The notes: generated by a model from the letters alone, not told the origin. Positions 8,366 through 17,205 are shown, numbered from the stretch's first letter. The stretch: DNA of 64,000 nucleotides from CAZDET01 sp964504335 (GCA_964504335.1 CAZDET010000003.1:1-64000), one strand, 5' to 3'. Numbers and translations: made by a program.

Positions 8366-9655
8366 TCAGGTCCGGGCCGCCGGTGAGCGGTTAACCCGCC
8401 ATCTTACCGGTTTGATTTTGGGGCGGGTTTGTCCGGAAGTGAGTCCCACCCCCCCAAAGTACAGCATTAATATTCCGAAAGTAGACACACTGGCCAATCC
8501 CGCCACTACCAGCCACAACGCCGCGAATCCAAACTGTTCGGCGCACCACATGCCTAAGGTCGGTGCCAGAATGAATGCCACGGCATAGCCGATGTTGAGC
8601 AACCCCATGTAGGCACCACGCCGGCGTTGGGGGGCTCGCAGTGCCGCGAAAGTGCTCGAAAATGGCATCGACAAAATTTCTCCGAACGTGAGGAATATAA
8701 TGAACAAAAAGGGCACAAAAGCCCAACCAGTTCCTGCGGCGGTAAGCACCAAAAAGCTGAGAGCAGTCAGTCCAATGCCGATCGCAATGATCCCAAGCGG
8801 CCGAAAACGCGCCCCGGCCAAATGTACCAGCGGCATTTCCGTAAATACGATCAGCAAGCCATTGACCCCAATCAGGATGCCAATGTGCCATTCCGAATAC
8901 CCCAGGTCACCCGTTAGATAAATGGGCAGCGTACTGAAAAACTGCATAAAGGCAACCGCGAACAGCAGGATGCATCCTACGAATACCAGATAAGCCGGAT
9001 CGCGGTAAGGCGATTGGTTTTCCGAAAGCACCAACTCCGAATCCGTCGGCTCTTCGGCGGGTCGAATTTTCCCGGGTGGCAGTAATAGCCGATAGGCCAG
9101 GGCCGCCAGGATGCAGGTCAGGCCATCGACGAAAAACAGCCACGAGTACCCCAGCGAACTAATGAGCAAGCCCCCCAACAAAGGCCCTACCGAAAACCCC
9201 AGGTTGACCGCCAGGCGCAACAGTCCATAGGCCCGGCTGCGGTTTTCCGCCTTGCTGTAGTAGGCGATCGCCGACTGGTTGGCCGGGCGAAAGGCTTCTG
9301 CCACCGTACTGAGCAAGAAAATAACCAAGCACATCGCAGTGAGGGAATTCACCTGGCCCAACAACCAAAAAAGGCCGCCGCTACCAAGTAAGGTCAGCTG
9401 CTGAATTTTGTGGAACCCAATCCGGTCAGTCAGATAGCCGCCCACGTAAGAACCCACCAACGACCCCACGCCAAAGGAACTCATAACCAGCCCCGCCTGC
9501 TGCAGGGTAAAATCCCGGCTGGTGGTGAGGTACACCGTCAGGAACGGAATGACCATGGCCCCGCTTCGGTTGATCAGAAGCACAATGGCCAGATACCATA
9601 CTTCCTGACGTAATCCCGTCAGGGAAGCGCGATAGAGGTTGATTATGCGATTCAT
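8366..9655 (-). CDS. MFS transporter
   Basis: This 429-residue integral membrane protein has about 12 hydrophobic helices, the size and pattern of a major facilitator superfamily carrier. The family A-loop signature is present after helix 2 as GGYLTDRIGFHKI (about residues 76-88). A hydrophilic loop near residue 195-215 separates the two six-helix halves. The sequence resembles the drug/solute exporter type (YdhP/YceL-like) rather than sugar symporters, but the substrate cannot be told. It is transcribed away from the next gene and has no adjacent regulator. Confidence 0.88.
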   Translation of the reverse strand: MNRIINLYRASLTGLRQEVWYLAIVLLINRSGAMVIPFLTVYLTTSRDFTLQQAGLVMSSFGVGSLVGSYVGGYLTDRIGFHKIQQLTLLGSGGLFWLLGQVNSLTAMCLVIFLLSTVAEAFRPANQSAIAYYSKAENRSRAYGLLRLAVNLGFSVGPLLGGLLISSLGYSWLFFVDGLTCILAALAYRLLLPPGKIRPAEEPTDSELVLSENQSPYRDPAYLVFVGCILLFAVAFMQFFSTLPIYLTGDLGYSEWHIGILIGVNGLLIVFTEMPLVHLAGARFRPLGIIAIGIGLTALSFLVLTAAGTGWAFVPFLFIIFLTFGEILSMPFSSTFAALRAPQRRRGAYMGLLNIGYAVAFILAPTLGMWCAEQFGFAALWLVVAGLASVSTFGILMLYFGGVGLTSGQTRPKIKPVRWRVNRSPAART

Positions 9656-9894
9656 GAGCTGCCCTTAGGTTTAGTGTGTGGAGCAATAACTACCCTACCA
9701 GAGGATCAAAAGTTTCCCGACTTAAACAATCCGATCGGCAAGTTGCTTTGAACTTGTTAAGTCGCTGTTAAACCATACCTATTAAGCGACATTTTTTGGG
9801 TAATCGGTAATCGTATTCTTCCGACGACCGTTTATTTTAGACTTTCCCTGCTTAGGGCTATTTTTTATTAAGCAACAGACAATTCTCAACACCT

Positions 9895-11181
9895 ATGTGG
9901 CGCAGCACCGGTTTTCTTGCAATACTTCTCCTTCTCGGGTTCAGTCAGCTCAAGGCATCTTATATCTTGCTGCCGATGGATGCCGAATCCCAGCAAAACC
10001 ACCTCAAAGCCTACGGTATCACGTATTGGGTACTCGATAATGGCGTGGAAGCGTGGTGGTTGCTCAATTACCGCGGTGGTTCTTTTGCCTTTCCGCACAG
10101 CCGCGCCTTCGAACGCGAATGCCTGACCCGCGGCGTCAGCTTTGAGGTTATTCCCGACGGGCAATTCAACAAAATCCTGGCCGATATCGGCGACGCGGAG
10201 GTCAACCAGGATGCCATGAAACTCGAAAAAGCGCCCAAAATTGCCGTCTACACCCCCGAATTCAACTTCAAGACCGGCGAACGCGTGCAGCCCTGGGACG
10301 ATGCCGTCACGCTGGTACTGACCTACGCCGAAATCCCCTATGAGACCATATACGACACGGATGTGCTCAACAACCGCCTGTCTGAATTCGACTGGCTGCA
10401 CCTGCACCACGAAGATTTCACCGGGCAGTACGGCCGGTTTTACCGCAACTACCACACGCGGGCCTGGTACCGGGAGTCCGTGCGGTTTCAGGAAAGCCTG
10501 GCCGCAGAAAATGGTTTTCAAAAAGTCAGTCAGCTGAAATTAGCCGTCGTCAAGAAAATCCGGGAATACGTCGGTGGTGGCGGATTCATGTTTGCGATGT
10601 GCTCGGCCACGGATACCTACGATATTGCACTGGCTGCTGCAGGGCTCGACATTTGCGCGCCAATTTACGACGGTGATCCGTCCGATCCGGCGGCACAGCA
10701 GAAGCTCGACTACACGGCCTGCTTCGCCTTTCGCGACTTTCGCCTGGAGCCCGATCCGCTGACCTACGAATTTTCGTCTATCGATCACAGCCAGGGGCGC
10801 AACGTCGCTCCCGATCAGGATTACTTCACCCTGTTCGACTTCAGCGCCAAATGGGATCCCGTGCCGACCATGCTTACCCAAAATCACACCCGAACCGTCA
10901 AAGGGTTTATGGGCCAAACAACGGCCTTCCTCAAGCGGCACATCAAATCCGACGTGCTGATCCTGGGTGAAAATAAGCCCGCTCTGGAGGCCCGCTACAT
11001 ACACGGCAATTTTGGGGAAGGCTTCTGGACCTTCTACGGTGGCCACGACCCGGAGGATTATCGCCACTTCGTCGACGACCCGGAAACCGATTTGAATCTG
11101 CATCCGAAAAGCCCCGGCTACCGACTCATTCTCAACAACGTCCTCTTCCCGGCAGCCCGCAAAAAGAAGCGGAAAACGTAG
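9895..11181 (+). CDS. Exported class-I-amidotransferase-fold protein, annotated in relatives as asparagine synthetase B
   Basis: This 428-residue protein starts with a signal peptide (WRSTGFLAILLLLGFSQLKA) followed by SYILLPMDAESQQNHLKAYG, a start I recall from a Bacteroidota family often labelled asparagine synthetase B. That label looks wrong: there is no N-terminal Cys nucleophile after the Met, no ATP-pyrophosphatase motif, and a signal peptide. The middle (VAIYTPEF..., WLHLHHEDFTGQYG, then GGGFMFAMCSATDT) has the layout of a GATase1/ThuA-like Rossmann fold with a possible nucleophile Cys in FAMCSATD near residue 240. The end carries GNFGEGFWTFYGGHDPED. It is likely periplasmic; reaction unknown. 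Confidence 0.82.
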   Translation: MWRSTGFLAILLLLGFSQLKASYILLPMDAESQQNHLKAYGITYWVLDNGVEAWWLLNYRGGSFAFPHSRAFERECLTRGVSFEVIPDGQFNKILADIGDAEVNQDAMKLEKAPKIAVYTPEFNFKTGERVQPWDDAVTLVLTYAEIPYETIYDTDVLNNRLSEFDWLHLHHEDFTGQYGRFYRNYHTRAWYRESVRFQESLAAENGFQKVSQLKLAVVKKIREYVGGGGFMFAMCSATDTYDIALAAAGLDICAPIYDGDPSDPAAQQKLDYTACFAFRDFRLEPDPLTYEFSSIDHSQGRNVAPDQDYFTLFDFSAKWDPVPTMLTQNHTRTVKGFMGQTTAFLKRHIKSDVLILGENKPALEARYIHGNFGEGFWTFYGGHDPEDYRHFVDDPETDLNLHPKSPGYRLILNNVLFPAARKKKRKT

Positions 11182-11185
11182 AGGA

Positions 11186-11235
11186 GTATGTTAGTTCAGT
11201 CCTTTAGTCTGTTAGTTCTTTAATAAAAGACATGT
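11186..11235. repeat. Short-word repeat stretch
   Basis: The gap after the GATase-fold gene reads as near-tandem copies of TTAGTYYxTTAGT (TTAGTTCAGTC, TTTAGTCTGTTAGTTC). Similar words recur at about 700-765, 2532-2573, 3345-3440, 12436-12518 and 14210-14322. Confidence 0.45.
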
Positions 11236-11297
11236 AAGTCTGTGCGTAAATACGATCAATGACAGGAGCTTTACATTAACTAAACTGACCAGAACCA

Positions 11298-12434
11298 ATG
11301 CGGATCGTACTTTGGATACTGCTCCTCGCGGTAGCTTTTGCTGCAGGATACTTTCTGAATAATACCCGCTCCGAGGCCGCCCAGGCGGAATCGGACAACG
11401 AGGTGCTACTTGTCAATAATGCCGACCCCGTTGTGGCAGACACCAGCACAGCACGCAGCATTACTCCCCTGGAAAATTATACCGGCGCTGAACTGCACAC
11501 TATCCGGTTGTTTGAAAATGCCGCCCCATCGGTGTGCTTCATTACGACTACGGTCAATCGGCGCAGCCGATTTTCGCTCGATATCACGGAAATTCCGCAG
11601 GGCAGTGGTTCCGGTTTTGTATGGGACCGGGAAGGCCACATCGTCACTAATTTTCACGTCATCCGGGAGAGCGATAATGCCCAGGTGACCCTGGCCGATG
11701 GCCAATCCTTCCGCGCGGAAGTAGTCGGGTTTGCTCCGGAGAAAGACCTGGCGGTCTTGCGCATTCAGGCGCCGGCGCGCCAACTGACCCCGATTCCGGT
11801 AGGCACCAGCCAAGACCTTCGGGTAGGGCAGGCAGTCTACGCCATCGGCAATCCCTTTGGCCTCGACCAAACACTGACTACCGGCGTGGTAAGCGCACTG
11901 GGAAGAGAAATTCAATCGGAGGCCGGCATTCCCATCCAGGATGTCATCCAGACGGATGCCGCCATTAATCCGGGAAACTCTGGCGGGCCCCTCCTCGATA
12001 GCGGCGGACGACTGATCGGGGTGAACACCGCCATCTACAGCCCCTCTGGTGCATCTGCCGGTATCGGCTTTTCCATTCCAGTTGACGTCGTGCGCTGGGT
12101 CGTACCCGACCTCATCCGCTACGGCCGCATCCAACGCCCCATCATCGGAGTAGAACTCACCCGCCCGCTGCGCAACATCGAAGGAGCGGCCATCTACCGC
12201 GTAAGCCCCAATGGGCCGGCTGCTCGCGCCGGCTTGCAGGGCCTATCTCAAGATCGCATGGGCGGTATCATTCTGGGGGATGTCATCATCGGCCTCAACG
12301 GCGAAAAAATCGCCAGTAGCAACGACCTGATCCTATCTCTGGAAAAATACAAAGCCGGTGATACGGTGGAACTGGTCGTAGAACGCAATAATGACCGACG
12401 CCGGGTAGAAGTGACGTTGGTGGCACCGCAGTAG
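11298..12434 (+). CDS. HtrA/DegP-type serine protease, single PDZ
   Basis: This 378-residue envelope protease has the N-terminal hydrophobic segment ILLLAVAFAAGYFL, which is an uncleaved anchor or signal peptide. The trypsin-like domain covers about residues 70-270 with the triad visible: His in NFHVIRES (about 118), Asp in EKDLAVLRI (about 150) and Ser in NPGNSGGPLL (about 227). One PDZ domain follows (about 280-375: GPAARAGL, GDVIIGLNGEKIAS). One PDZ domain puts it nearer DegS/HhoA types than two-PDZ DegP. Likely role is periplasmic protein quality control or signalling by cleavage. It is a single gene; a repeat-rich hairpin region follows. Confidence 0.92.
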   Translation: MRIVLWILLLAVAFAAGYFLNNTRSEAAQAESDNEVLLVNNADPVVADTSTARSITPLENYTGAELHTIRLFENAAPSVCFITTTVNRRSRFSLDITEIPQGSGSGFVWDREGHIVTNFHVIRESDNAQVTLADGQSFRAEVVGFAPEKDLAVLRIQAPARQLTPIPVGTSQDLRVGQAVYAIGNPFGLDQTLTTGVVSALGREIQSEAGIPIQDVIQTDAAINPGNSGGPLLDSGGRLIGVNTAIYSPSGASAGIGFSIPVDVVRWVVPDLIRYGRIQRPIIGVELTRPLRNIEGAAIYRVSPNGPAARAGLQGLSQDRMGGIILGDVIIGLNGEKIASSNDLILSLEKYKAGDTVELVVERNNDRRRVEVTLVAPQ

Positions 12435-12435
12435 G

Positions 12436-12518
12436 GGTACCTTGGTCTTTTGGTACTTTGGTCTGTTAGATTTTAGACGCGTTTCAACAGACTAAAGTAC
12501 TAATTGACTAAAGAACCA
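12436..12518. repeat. Inverted-repeat element between convergent genes
   Basis: GTACTTTGGTCTGTT (12453-12467) and AACAGACTAAAGTAC (12486-12500) are inverted with one mismatch and an 18-nt loop. Further words (CTTGGTCTTTTGG, GACTAAAGAACC) extend the pairing. It separates the convergent htrA-like and START-like genes and could end transcripts from both sides. It belongs to the GGTACTTTGGTCTGTTAGT word family. Confidence 0.55.
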
Positions 12519-12520
12519 AT

Positions 12521-12901
12521 TCACCCTCCCATTTCCGCGCGCAGGCGGTTCATTTGGGTTTCCCAGAGCTGGCGCTGGTCGTCTACTTCGTCGGAGTCGG
12601 CGTAATCGGTGATATTGAGGATGGTTTCTCCGGTGACGGGGCTGACCATGATGGAGTATTCGAGGAATTCGTCGTCGTTGTCGGCATCTTCCCAGCGGAA
12701 GCGCAGGCGCTCTTCTTCGATATCGTCGATGAGCTCGGCTTCTTCTTCCGATCCGCTCCACACGAAAATGAAGGTATCCCCACTGATGTCCACTTCATCA
12801 CAAAACCAGCGCGTTAGGCAGGAAGGGGTTGTTAGGAATTTGTAGAGAATGGCCGGACTTGCCCGGAACAAAAACTCCATGGTAAATTGGACTCTTTCCA
12901 T
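12521..12901 (-). CDS. START-like domain protein
   Basis: This 126-residue cytosolic protein has the helix-grip layout of START/AHSA1-like domains. The N-terminal strand and helix FLFRASPAILYKFLTTPSCL is followed by strands with WFCDEV, FIFVWSGSEEEAEL and RFRWED, then a long C-terminal helix (RQLWETQMNRLRAEM). Such stand-alone START-like proteins are common in Bacteroidota, and no ligand is established. It is acidic in the middle (EEEAELIDDIEEE). It is a single gene ending at an inverted repeat shared with the convergent protease gene. Confidence 0.85.
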   Translation of the reverse strand: MERVQFTMEFLFRASPAILYKFLTTPSCLTRWFCDEVDISGDTFIFVWSGSEEEAELIDDIEEERLRFRWEDADNDDEFLEYSIMVSPVTGETILNITDYADSDEVDDQRQLWETQMNRLRAEMGG

Positions 12902-13108
12902 ACGGTGGGTGGCTTAAACATGGGCCTGATCGCTCGCAGAAGATGCTTTGCCTTTTTATAGAGCGTGAAACACAATAAAGGATAATTTGACCATTTATCC
13001 AAATCATCCGAGGCGATGCAGGTCGTGTAAACAATTTGTAAAGTTCCTGAAACTATCCTCATTTCCAACTGTTTAAAGAAGCGTGCTTTTTTTTACGGGT
13101 CTAATGTC

Positions 13109-13139
13109 TTGACTAGAAGCAAGTTTGAGTGTACCTTTG
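13109..13139 (+). promoter_or_regulatory. Promoter of rpoD, full Bacteroidota consensus
   Basis: TTG (13109-13111), 20 nt, then TACCTTTG (13132-13139). Both boxes match the consensus exactly. Transcription would start near 13145, leaving an untranslated leader of about 190 nt before the ATG at 13338. The leader contains small inverted repeats (TACCG...CGGTA near 13190) but no recognisable riboswitch. Confidence 0.75.
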
Positions 13140-13337
13140 TAGCTTGAATGGAAGATCGATCGACGCATAATTGTCTACCCAATTCGGTTACCGCTGTTCC
13201 GGTATGCTTCAGTCGCATCTTTCTTACCGACCTGTCCTTTTCTTATTTAATTGGGAATTGAGCACGTTTACCCCGCTGCCGTAGGCAAGTGGGTATCATT
13301 TTTGTTGGATCATAAGAGTAATAAACGAGGCACGTAG

Positions 13338-14207
13338 ATGAGACAGCTTAAGATCACAAAATCTATTACGAACCGCGAGAGCCAGTCGTTGGAGAAATAC
13401 CTTCAGGAAATTGGCAAGGTGGATCTCCTCACTCCGGAAGAAGAAGTAGATCTGGCCAAACGGATCAAACAAGGTGATCAGGCAGCTTTGGAAAAGCTGA
13501 CCAAGGCCAATCTACGCTTCGTAGTATCGGTGGCCAAACAATACCAAAACCAGGGATTGAGCCTGAGCGACCTCATCAACGAAGGCAATCTGGGATTGAT
13601 AAAAGCTGCTCAGCGCTTTGATGAAACGCGCGGCTTTAAGTTCATTTCTTACGCCGTTTGGTGGATTCGCCAATCGATTCTCCAGGCGCTGGCCGAACAG
13701 AGCCGCATCGTGCGCTTGCCACTCAACAAGGTCGGTTCGCTCAATAAAATCAACAAGGCCTTTTCCGAACTGGAGCAGGAGTACGAGCGCGAGCCCAGCC
13801 CCGAAGAATTAGCGGAAACACTCGAAATTCCTACGGAAGAAGTCGAAACGACGCTCGGCGTCGCCGCCCGCCACGTCTCTATGGACGCGCCCTTCGTCGA
13901 AGGAGAAGACAACTCCCTGCTCGACGTGCTGGAAAATACCGCAACTCCCGACACCGATCAGGCCCTGGACTATCAGGAAAGCCTCCGTCGGGAAATCGAG
14001 CGCTCCCTGTCCACCCTGACCGAGCGCCAGTGCGATGTCATCAAGCTCTACTTCGGAATCGGGGTAGAACACCCCATGTCGCTGGAAGATATTGGTGAAA
14101 AATTCGGCCTCACCCGCGAACGCGTTCGCCAGATCAAAGATAAAGCCATCAACAAGCTGCGTTCCGCCAACCGGAGCAAGCTGCTGAAGCACTATCTCGG
14201 CTCGTAA
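13338..14207 (+). CDS. rpoD: RNA polymerase primary sigma factor RpoD
   Basis: This 289-residue sigma-70 factor is of the short form usual for Bacteroidota, lacking the long region 1.1 and non-conserved domain. Region 1.2 begins at SLEKYLQEIGKVDLLT (about residue 18). Region 2 holds NLRFVVSVAKQYQNQGLSLSDLINEGN and the -10-recognising FISYAVWWIRQSI. Region 3 spans about 125-200, and region 4.2 holds the helix-turn-helix GEKFGLTRERVRQIKDKA near the end. The start MRQLKITKSIT is the standard start in this phylum. It recognises promoters of the TTG/TAnnTTTG type seen in this window, including its own upstream site. Confidence 0.97.
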   Translation: MRQLKITKSITNRESQSLEKYLQEIGKVDLLTPEEEVDLAKRIKQGDQAALEKLTKANLRFVVSVAKQYQNQGLSLSDLINEGNLGLIKAAQRFDETRGFKFISYAVWWIRQSILQALAEQSRIVRLPLNKVGSLNKINKAFSELEQEYEREPSPEELAETLEIPTEEVETTLGVAARHVSMDAPFVEGEDNSLLDVLENTATPDTDQALDYQESLRREIERSLSTLTERQCDVIKLYFGIGVEHPMSLEDIGEKFGLTRERVRQIKDKAINKLRSANRSKLLKHYLGS

Positions 14208-14209
14208 TT

Positions 14210-14322
14210 GGTATTTTGGTCTGTTGGTCCTTTTATTTGGAAGCCGTTATTTCAACAGGTCATCTGGTTCAAGAAAATAAACAAGAGACCAAAGTACGAA
14301 ATTACCAAAGTACCAAACAGCT
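14210..14322. repeat. Inverted short-word repeats between rpoD and the Lrp gene
   Basis: The gap between the convergent rpoD and lrp-type genes holds GGTATTTTGGTCTGTTGGTC near the left end and GAGACCAAAGTACGA plus TACCAAAGTACCAAACAG near the right end. They are complementary words of the same family as at 12436-12518, so the region can fold into an imperfect long hairpin that may terminate both genes. Confidence 0.5.
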
Positions 14323-14827
14323 ACTTCGAAGAAGGCTGGTTGTCAGGAATTTCCTCTTCGCTTTGCAGAATGTGAAGGGGGCGGTTGATACTTTCCTGAA
14401 GGGAAATAAAGGTTTCCGTGCGCTGAATACCGTTAATTCGCTGAATCTTGTCGTGCAAAACGTCTCTCAGGTGGTTGGTATCCCGGCAAATGACCTTGGC
14501 GAAGATGTTGTAGAGCCCCGTAGTGTAGTGTGCGGAGACAATCTCCGGAATCTTCTCCAACTCCAGAGCTACGTCATCGTAGAGTGAACTTTTGTCCAGA
14601 TAAATGCCTAGAAAGGCGCTGACGTCAAACCCAAGTTGCTCGGGATCGATGTCCAGGTAGTGCCCTCTGACGATGCCCGCCTCAATCATTTTATTCATGC
14701 GCACATGGATCGTTCCTCCGGAAACAAAGAGCTGCTGGGCGATCTCGGTGTAGGGGCGCTTGGCGTTTTCCATTAACAAGGAAAGAATCTGCCGATCGAG
14801 GGTATCGATTTCTTTGGCTTTACTCAT
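14321..14827 (-). CDS. Lrp/AsnC-family transcriptional regulator
   Basis: This 168-residue regulator has an N-terminal winged helix-turn-helix (about residues 8-60: LDRQILSLLMENAKRPYTEIAQQLFVSGGTIHVRMNKM) and a C-terminal RAM effector domain (about 75-145, with the GLYNIFAKVICRDTNHLRDVL pattern). Members bind DNA as dimers or octamers and respond to amino acids; the effector is not readable here. About 20 residues of polar tail (SEEEIPDNQPSSK) extend past the usual end. It is divergent from the S41 protease gene, with -7 boxes for both in the 110-bp gap. Confidence 0.92.
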   Translation of the reverse strand: MSKAKEIDTLDRQILSLLMENAKRPYTEIAQQLFVSGGTIHVRMNKMIEAGIVRGHYLDIDPEQLGFDVSAFLGIYLDKSSLYDDVALELEKIPEIVSAHYTTGLYNIFAKVICRDTNHLRDVLHDKIQRINGIQRTETFISLQESINRPLHILQSEEEIPDNQPSSK

Positions 14828-14847
14828 GGCTGTGGTCGGTTACCGAA

Positions 14848-14855
14848 CAAAGATA
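14848..14855 (-). promoter_or_regulatory. -7 box for the Lrp/AsnC gene
   Basis: TATCTTTG on the minus strand matches TAnnTTTG, 21 nt before the start codon. No clear -33 TTG is present. As an Lrp-family gene it may be autoregulated here. Confidence 0.4.
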
Positions 14856-14875
14856 GGCAATCAACATATTTCCCG

Positions 14876-14883
14876 TAGTTTTG
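14876..14883 (+). promoter_or_regulatory. -7 box for the S41 protease gene
   Basis: TAGTTTTG matches TAnnTTTG about 55 nt before the protease start. The -33 TTG is not evident. Confidence 0.35.
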
Positions 14884-14937
14884 TATTCCTTGTGTCTATG
14901 CTTAGCAAGACGTATCTGGACCGAACAAGGATTTTAA

Positions 14938-16584
14938 ATGGCAAGCGATTTCAATAAAAGGCTGACGATTTTTCTGCCGCTTCTGTTTGCGCTCGTACTG
15001 GTAGCCGGGCTTTTCATCGGCATGAACCTGCAATCGAATGCCCCCGGGATAGTTATTGATACCCAACAAGCTGATCCGAAGCTGTCGTTACAACAGGGGC
15101 GTGTGGAAGAGGTCTTGCGATACATCGATGCGAAATACGTAGACGAGGCAAAACGCGAACAGCTTATCGAAGCGGCCATCAATACCGTACTCGAGCACCT
15201 CGACCCCCATTCCAATTACATCCCGGCGAAAGACCTGCGAGCCATCAACGAACAACTCGAAGGCAACTTCGATGGCATCGGCATCGAATTTATGATGCTG
15301 GATGACACCATCGTTGTCGTAGCGCCGCTCGCCGGCGGCCCTTCCGAAGCAGTGGGGATACAGGCCGGCGACAAGATTGTATCCATCGAAGATAGCATCA
15401 TCGCCGGCAAGGAGCTGAGCAACCAAGAAATCATCGGAATGCTGCGAGGAGAAAAAGGCACTCAGGTGAAAGTCGGGATCAAGCGCTCCAACCAATCCAA
15501 ATTGCTTTCCTTCACCATTACCCGCGACGAAATCCCCATGCACAGCGTGGATGTAGCGTACATGCTCGACGAGTCGGTTGGCTACATCAAGATCAATCGC
15601 TTCAGTGCTACCACATACGACGAATTCGTCCAATCGCTGGAGCAGCTTTCAGAGAAGCAGAATATGCAACACCTGGTGCTCGATCTGCGCCACAACCCCG
15701 GCGGCTATTTACAACAGGCCACCAATCTGCTGAGTCAGTTGTTCGAAGAACGGGGCAAGTTGCTCGTATACACCCAGGGCCGCGCCGTCAACCGGACGGA
15801 TTACGAAACGAACGGACGTGCCTTTTACAACATCGACGATATCGTCGTACTCATCGATGAAGGCTCGGCTTCCGCCAGCGAAATCGTGGCCGGCGCTATT
15901 CAAGACCACGACCGGGGCGTCATCATCGGTCGGCGATCGTTTGGGAAGGGGCTCGTACAGGAGCAATATCCCCTGTCAGATGGCTCCGCGCTCCGCCTTA
16001 CCGTAGCGCGCTACTTCACCCCGTCGGGGCGCTCCATTCAAAAGCCCTACGACGATCTGGATGCCTATCAGGAGGATGTAAGCAAACGGTACGAATCCGG
16101 TGAACTCGCCGGAGAGGAAGAGGAGCCACGCGATTCTACTCAGAAGTACTATACAGACAACGGCTATGTAGTGTACGGAGGTGGCGGTATTTCGCCGGAT
16201 ATTTTCGTGCCCCTCGATACTCACATGCTGGAGGAAGATTACCTCATCTACCGACAGTTTGTCCCGGGGTTCACAATCCGACACCAGGATATGTACAACC
16301 CGACGGACCTGGACGACTTCCTGCGAACCGCTCGTATTAGCGAGCCTACCGTGCGCGCTTTTATCGATTACGCCCAGGAACAAAGCGAAACGTCATTACC
16401 CCCAATATCAGGCCGTAGCCGCCTCGAACTAAAGCGCTATCTGAAGGCGCGGTTTGCCAAGCAGTACTTTGGCGACCTGGGCTTTTATACCTTCTGGAAT
16501 CAGGAAGACGCGATGGTGCAGCGCTCGCTCGAGGTGCTGCGCAAGCCCGACCCCCTTGCGGGGGCCCGGATGCCGGAAAACTAA
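14938..16584 (+). CDS. S41-family C-terminal processing protease
   Basis: This 548-residue CtpA/Tsp-like protease has an N-terminal hydrophobic segment (FLPLLFALVLVAGLFIGMNL) that directs it to the envelope. A PDZ domain lies about residues 105-185 (GGPSEAVGIQAGDKIVSIED). The S41 catalytic core follows, with the nucleophile in DEGSASASEIVAGA (about 306-316) and the Lys in RRSFGKGLVQEQYPL (about 330). The FTPSGRSIQKPY motif is typical. The 150-residue C-terminal tail with an acidic patch (SGELAGEEEEPRDS) is usual for the Bacteroidota form. It probably trims periplasmic or lipoprotein substrates. It is convergent with the YrdC-like gene, 3 bp apart. Confidence 0.94.
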   Translation: MASDFNKRLTIFLPLLFALVLVAGLFIGMNLQSNAPGIVIDTQQADPKLSLQQGRVEEVLRYIDAKYVDEAKREQLIEAAINTVLEHLDPHSNYIPAKDLRAINEQLEGNFDGIGIEFMMLDDTIVVVAPLAGGPSEAVGIQAGDKIVSIEDSIIAGKELSNQEIIGMLRGEKGTQVKVGIKRSNQSKLLSFTITRDEIPMHSVDVAYMLDESVGYIKINRFSATTYDEFVQSLEQLSEKQNMQHLVLDLRHNPGGYLQQATNLLSQLFEERGKLLVYTQGRAVNRTDYETNGRAFYNIDDIVVLIDEGSASASEIVAGAIQDHDRGVIIGRRSFGKGLVQEQYPLSDGSALRLTVARYFTPSGRSIQKPYDDLDAYQEDVSKRYESGELAGEEEEPRDSTQKYYTDNGYVVYGGGGISPDIFVPLDTHMLEEDYLIYRQFVPGFTIRHQDMYNPTDLDDFLRTARISEPTVRAFIDYAQEQSETSLPPISGRSRLELKRYLKARFAKQYFGDLGFYTFWNQEDAMVQRSLEVLRKPDPLAGARMPEN

Positions 16585-16587
16585 GCG

Positions 16588-17205
16588 CTATTCGCGGATG
16601 AAATCGAGTTCTTCCTCTACGCCCAGCTGCACCATTACGCTCGGGCAGGGTGCCATAATATCGCGCTGCCGATAGCGAACTACGTGATCCACTTCCTGCA
16701 GAATATCCGACCGAATTCGACCGAAACTATTCGGCAATACCGATTCGTCCCGTCGGGCCAGCGCAACGGCCAATGGATGGCCCAGGCAACTCACAAGATG
16801 CAGGCAGAGCTGATCCTGGACGACGCGGGCTACCAGTTCGTTGTCGTTGTTCAAAGCAGCCGGCGGCAAGTACCGCGGTTCCTTCAGCACAACCGAAAGG
16901 GGGCGCCGGTGCAGCTCCAACAGCGTCTCCAATCTCGGGTGAATGTGGCCGGTATAAGCCCGCAGCATCGGCAAAGAGGAAAAGAGCACTTCGATGGGGA
17001 AATCGTCCGTAGGAGGGCAAAAAGCACGTAACTGGCGCAGCGTCTGCTCGTTGGTCGCATCACATGCGACACACCACAACGTGTCGGTGGGCAATAAAAC
17101 CAATCCTCCGGATTCGATGACGGGAAGGGCCCCCGTAAAATCGTAATCAATGTGTGCTGTGGTGCTCGGTGTGTTTGTAAAGGTCGTCATCATCATGTAT
17201 AACAA
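16588..17205 (-). CDS. YrdC-domain protein with altered active site
   Basis: This 205-residue protein has the YrdC fold (GGLVLLPTDTLWCVACDATNE, about residues 33-53; HPLAVALARRDESVLPNSFG near 143-162). The conserved K-x-R motif that binds substrate in Sua5/YrdC is not recognisable: the equivalent stretch reads RAFCPPTDDFPIEVLFSS. A full Sua5 gene is present at 6735-7700, so this copy is probably not the t6A enzyme; a paralogue of YciO/YwlC type or a nucleotide-binding remnant is possible. Start is uncertain among several Met codons at 17190-17205. Confidence 0.8.
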   Translation of the reverse strand: MLYMMMTTFTNTPSTTAHIDYDFTGALPVIESGGLVLLPTDTLWCVACDATNEQTLRQLRAFCPPTDDFPIEVLFSSLPMLRAYTGHIHPRLETLLELHRRPLSVVLKEPRYLPPAALNNDNELVARVVQDQLCLHLVSCLGHPLAVALARRDESVLPNSFGRIRSDILQEVDHVVRYRQRDIMAPCPSVMVQLGVEEELDFIRE

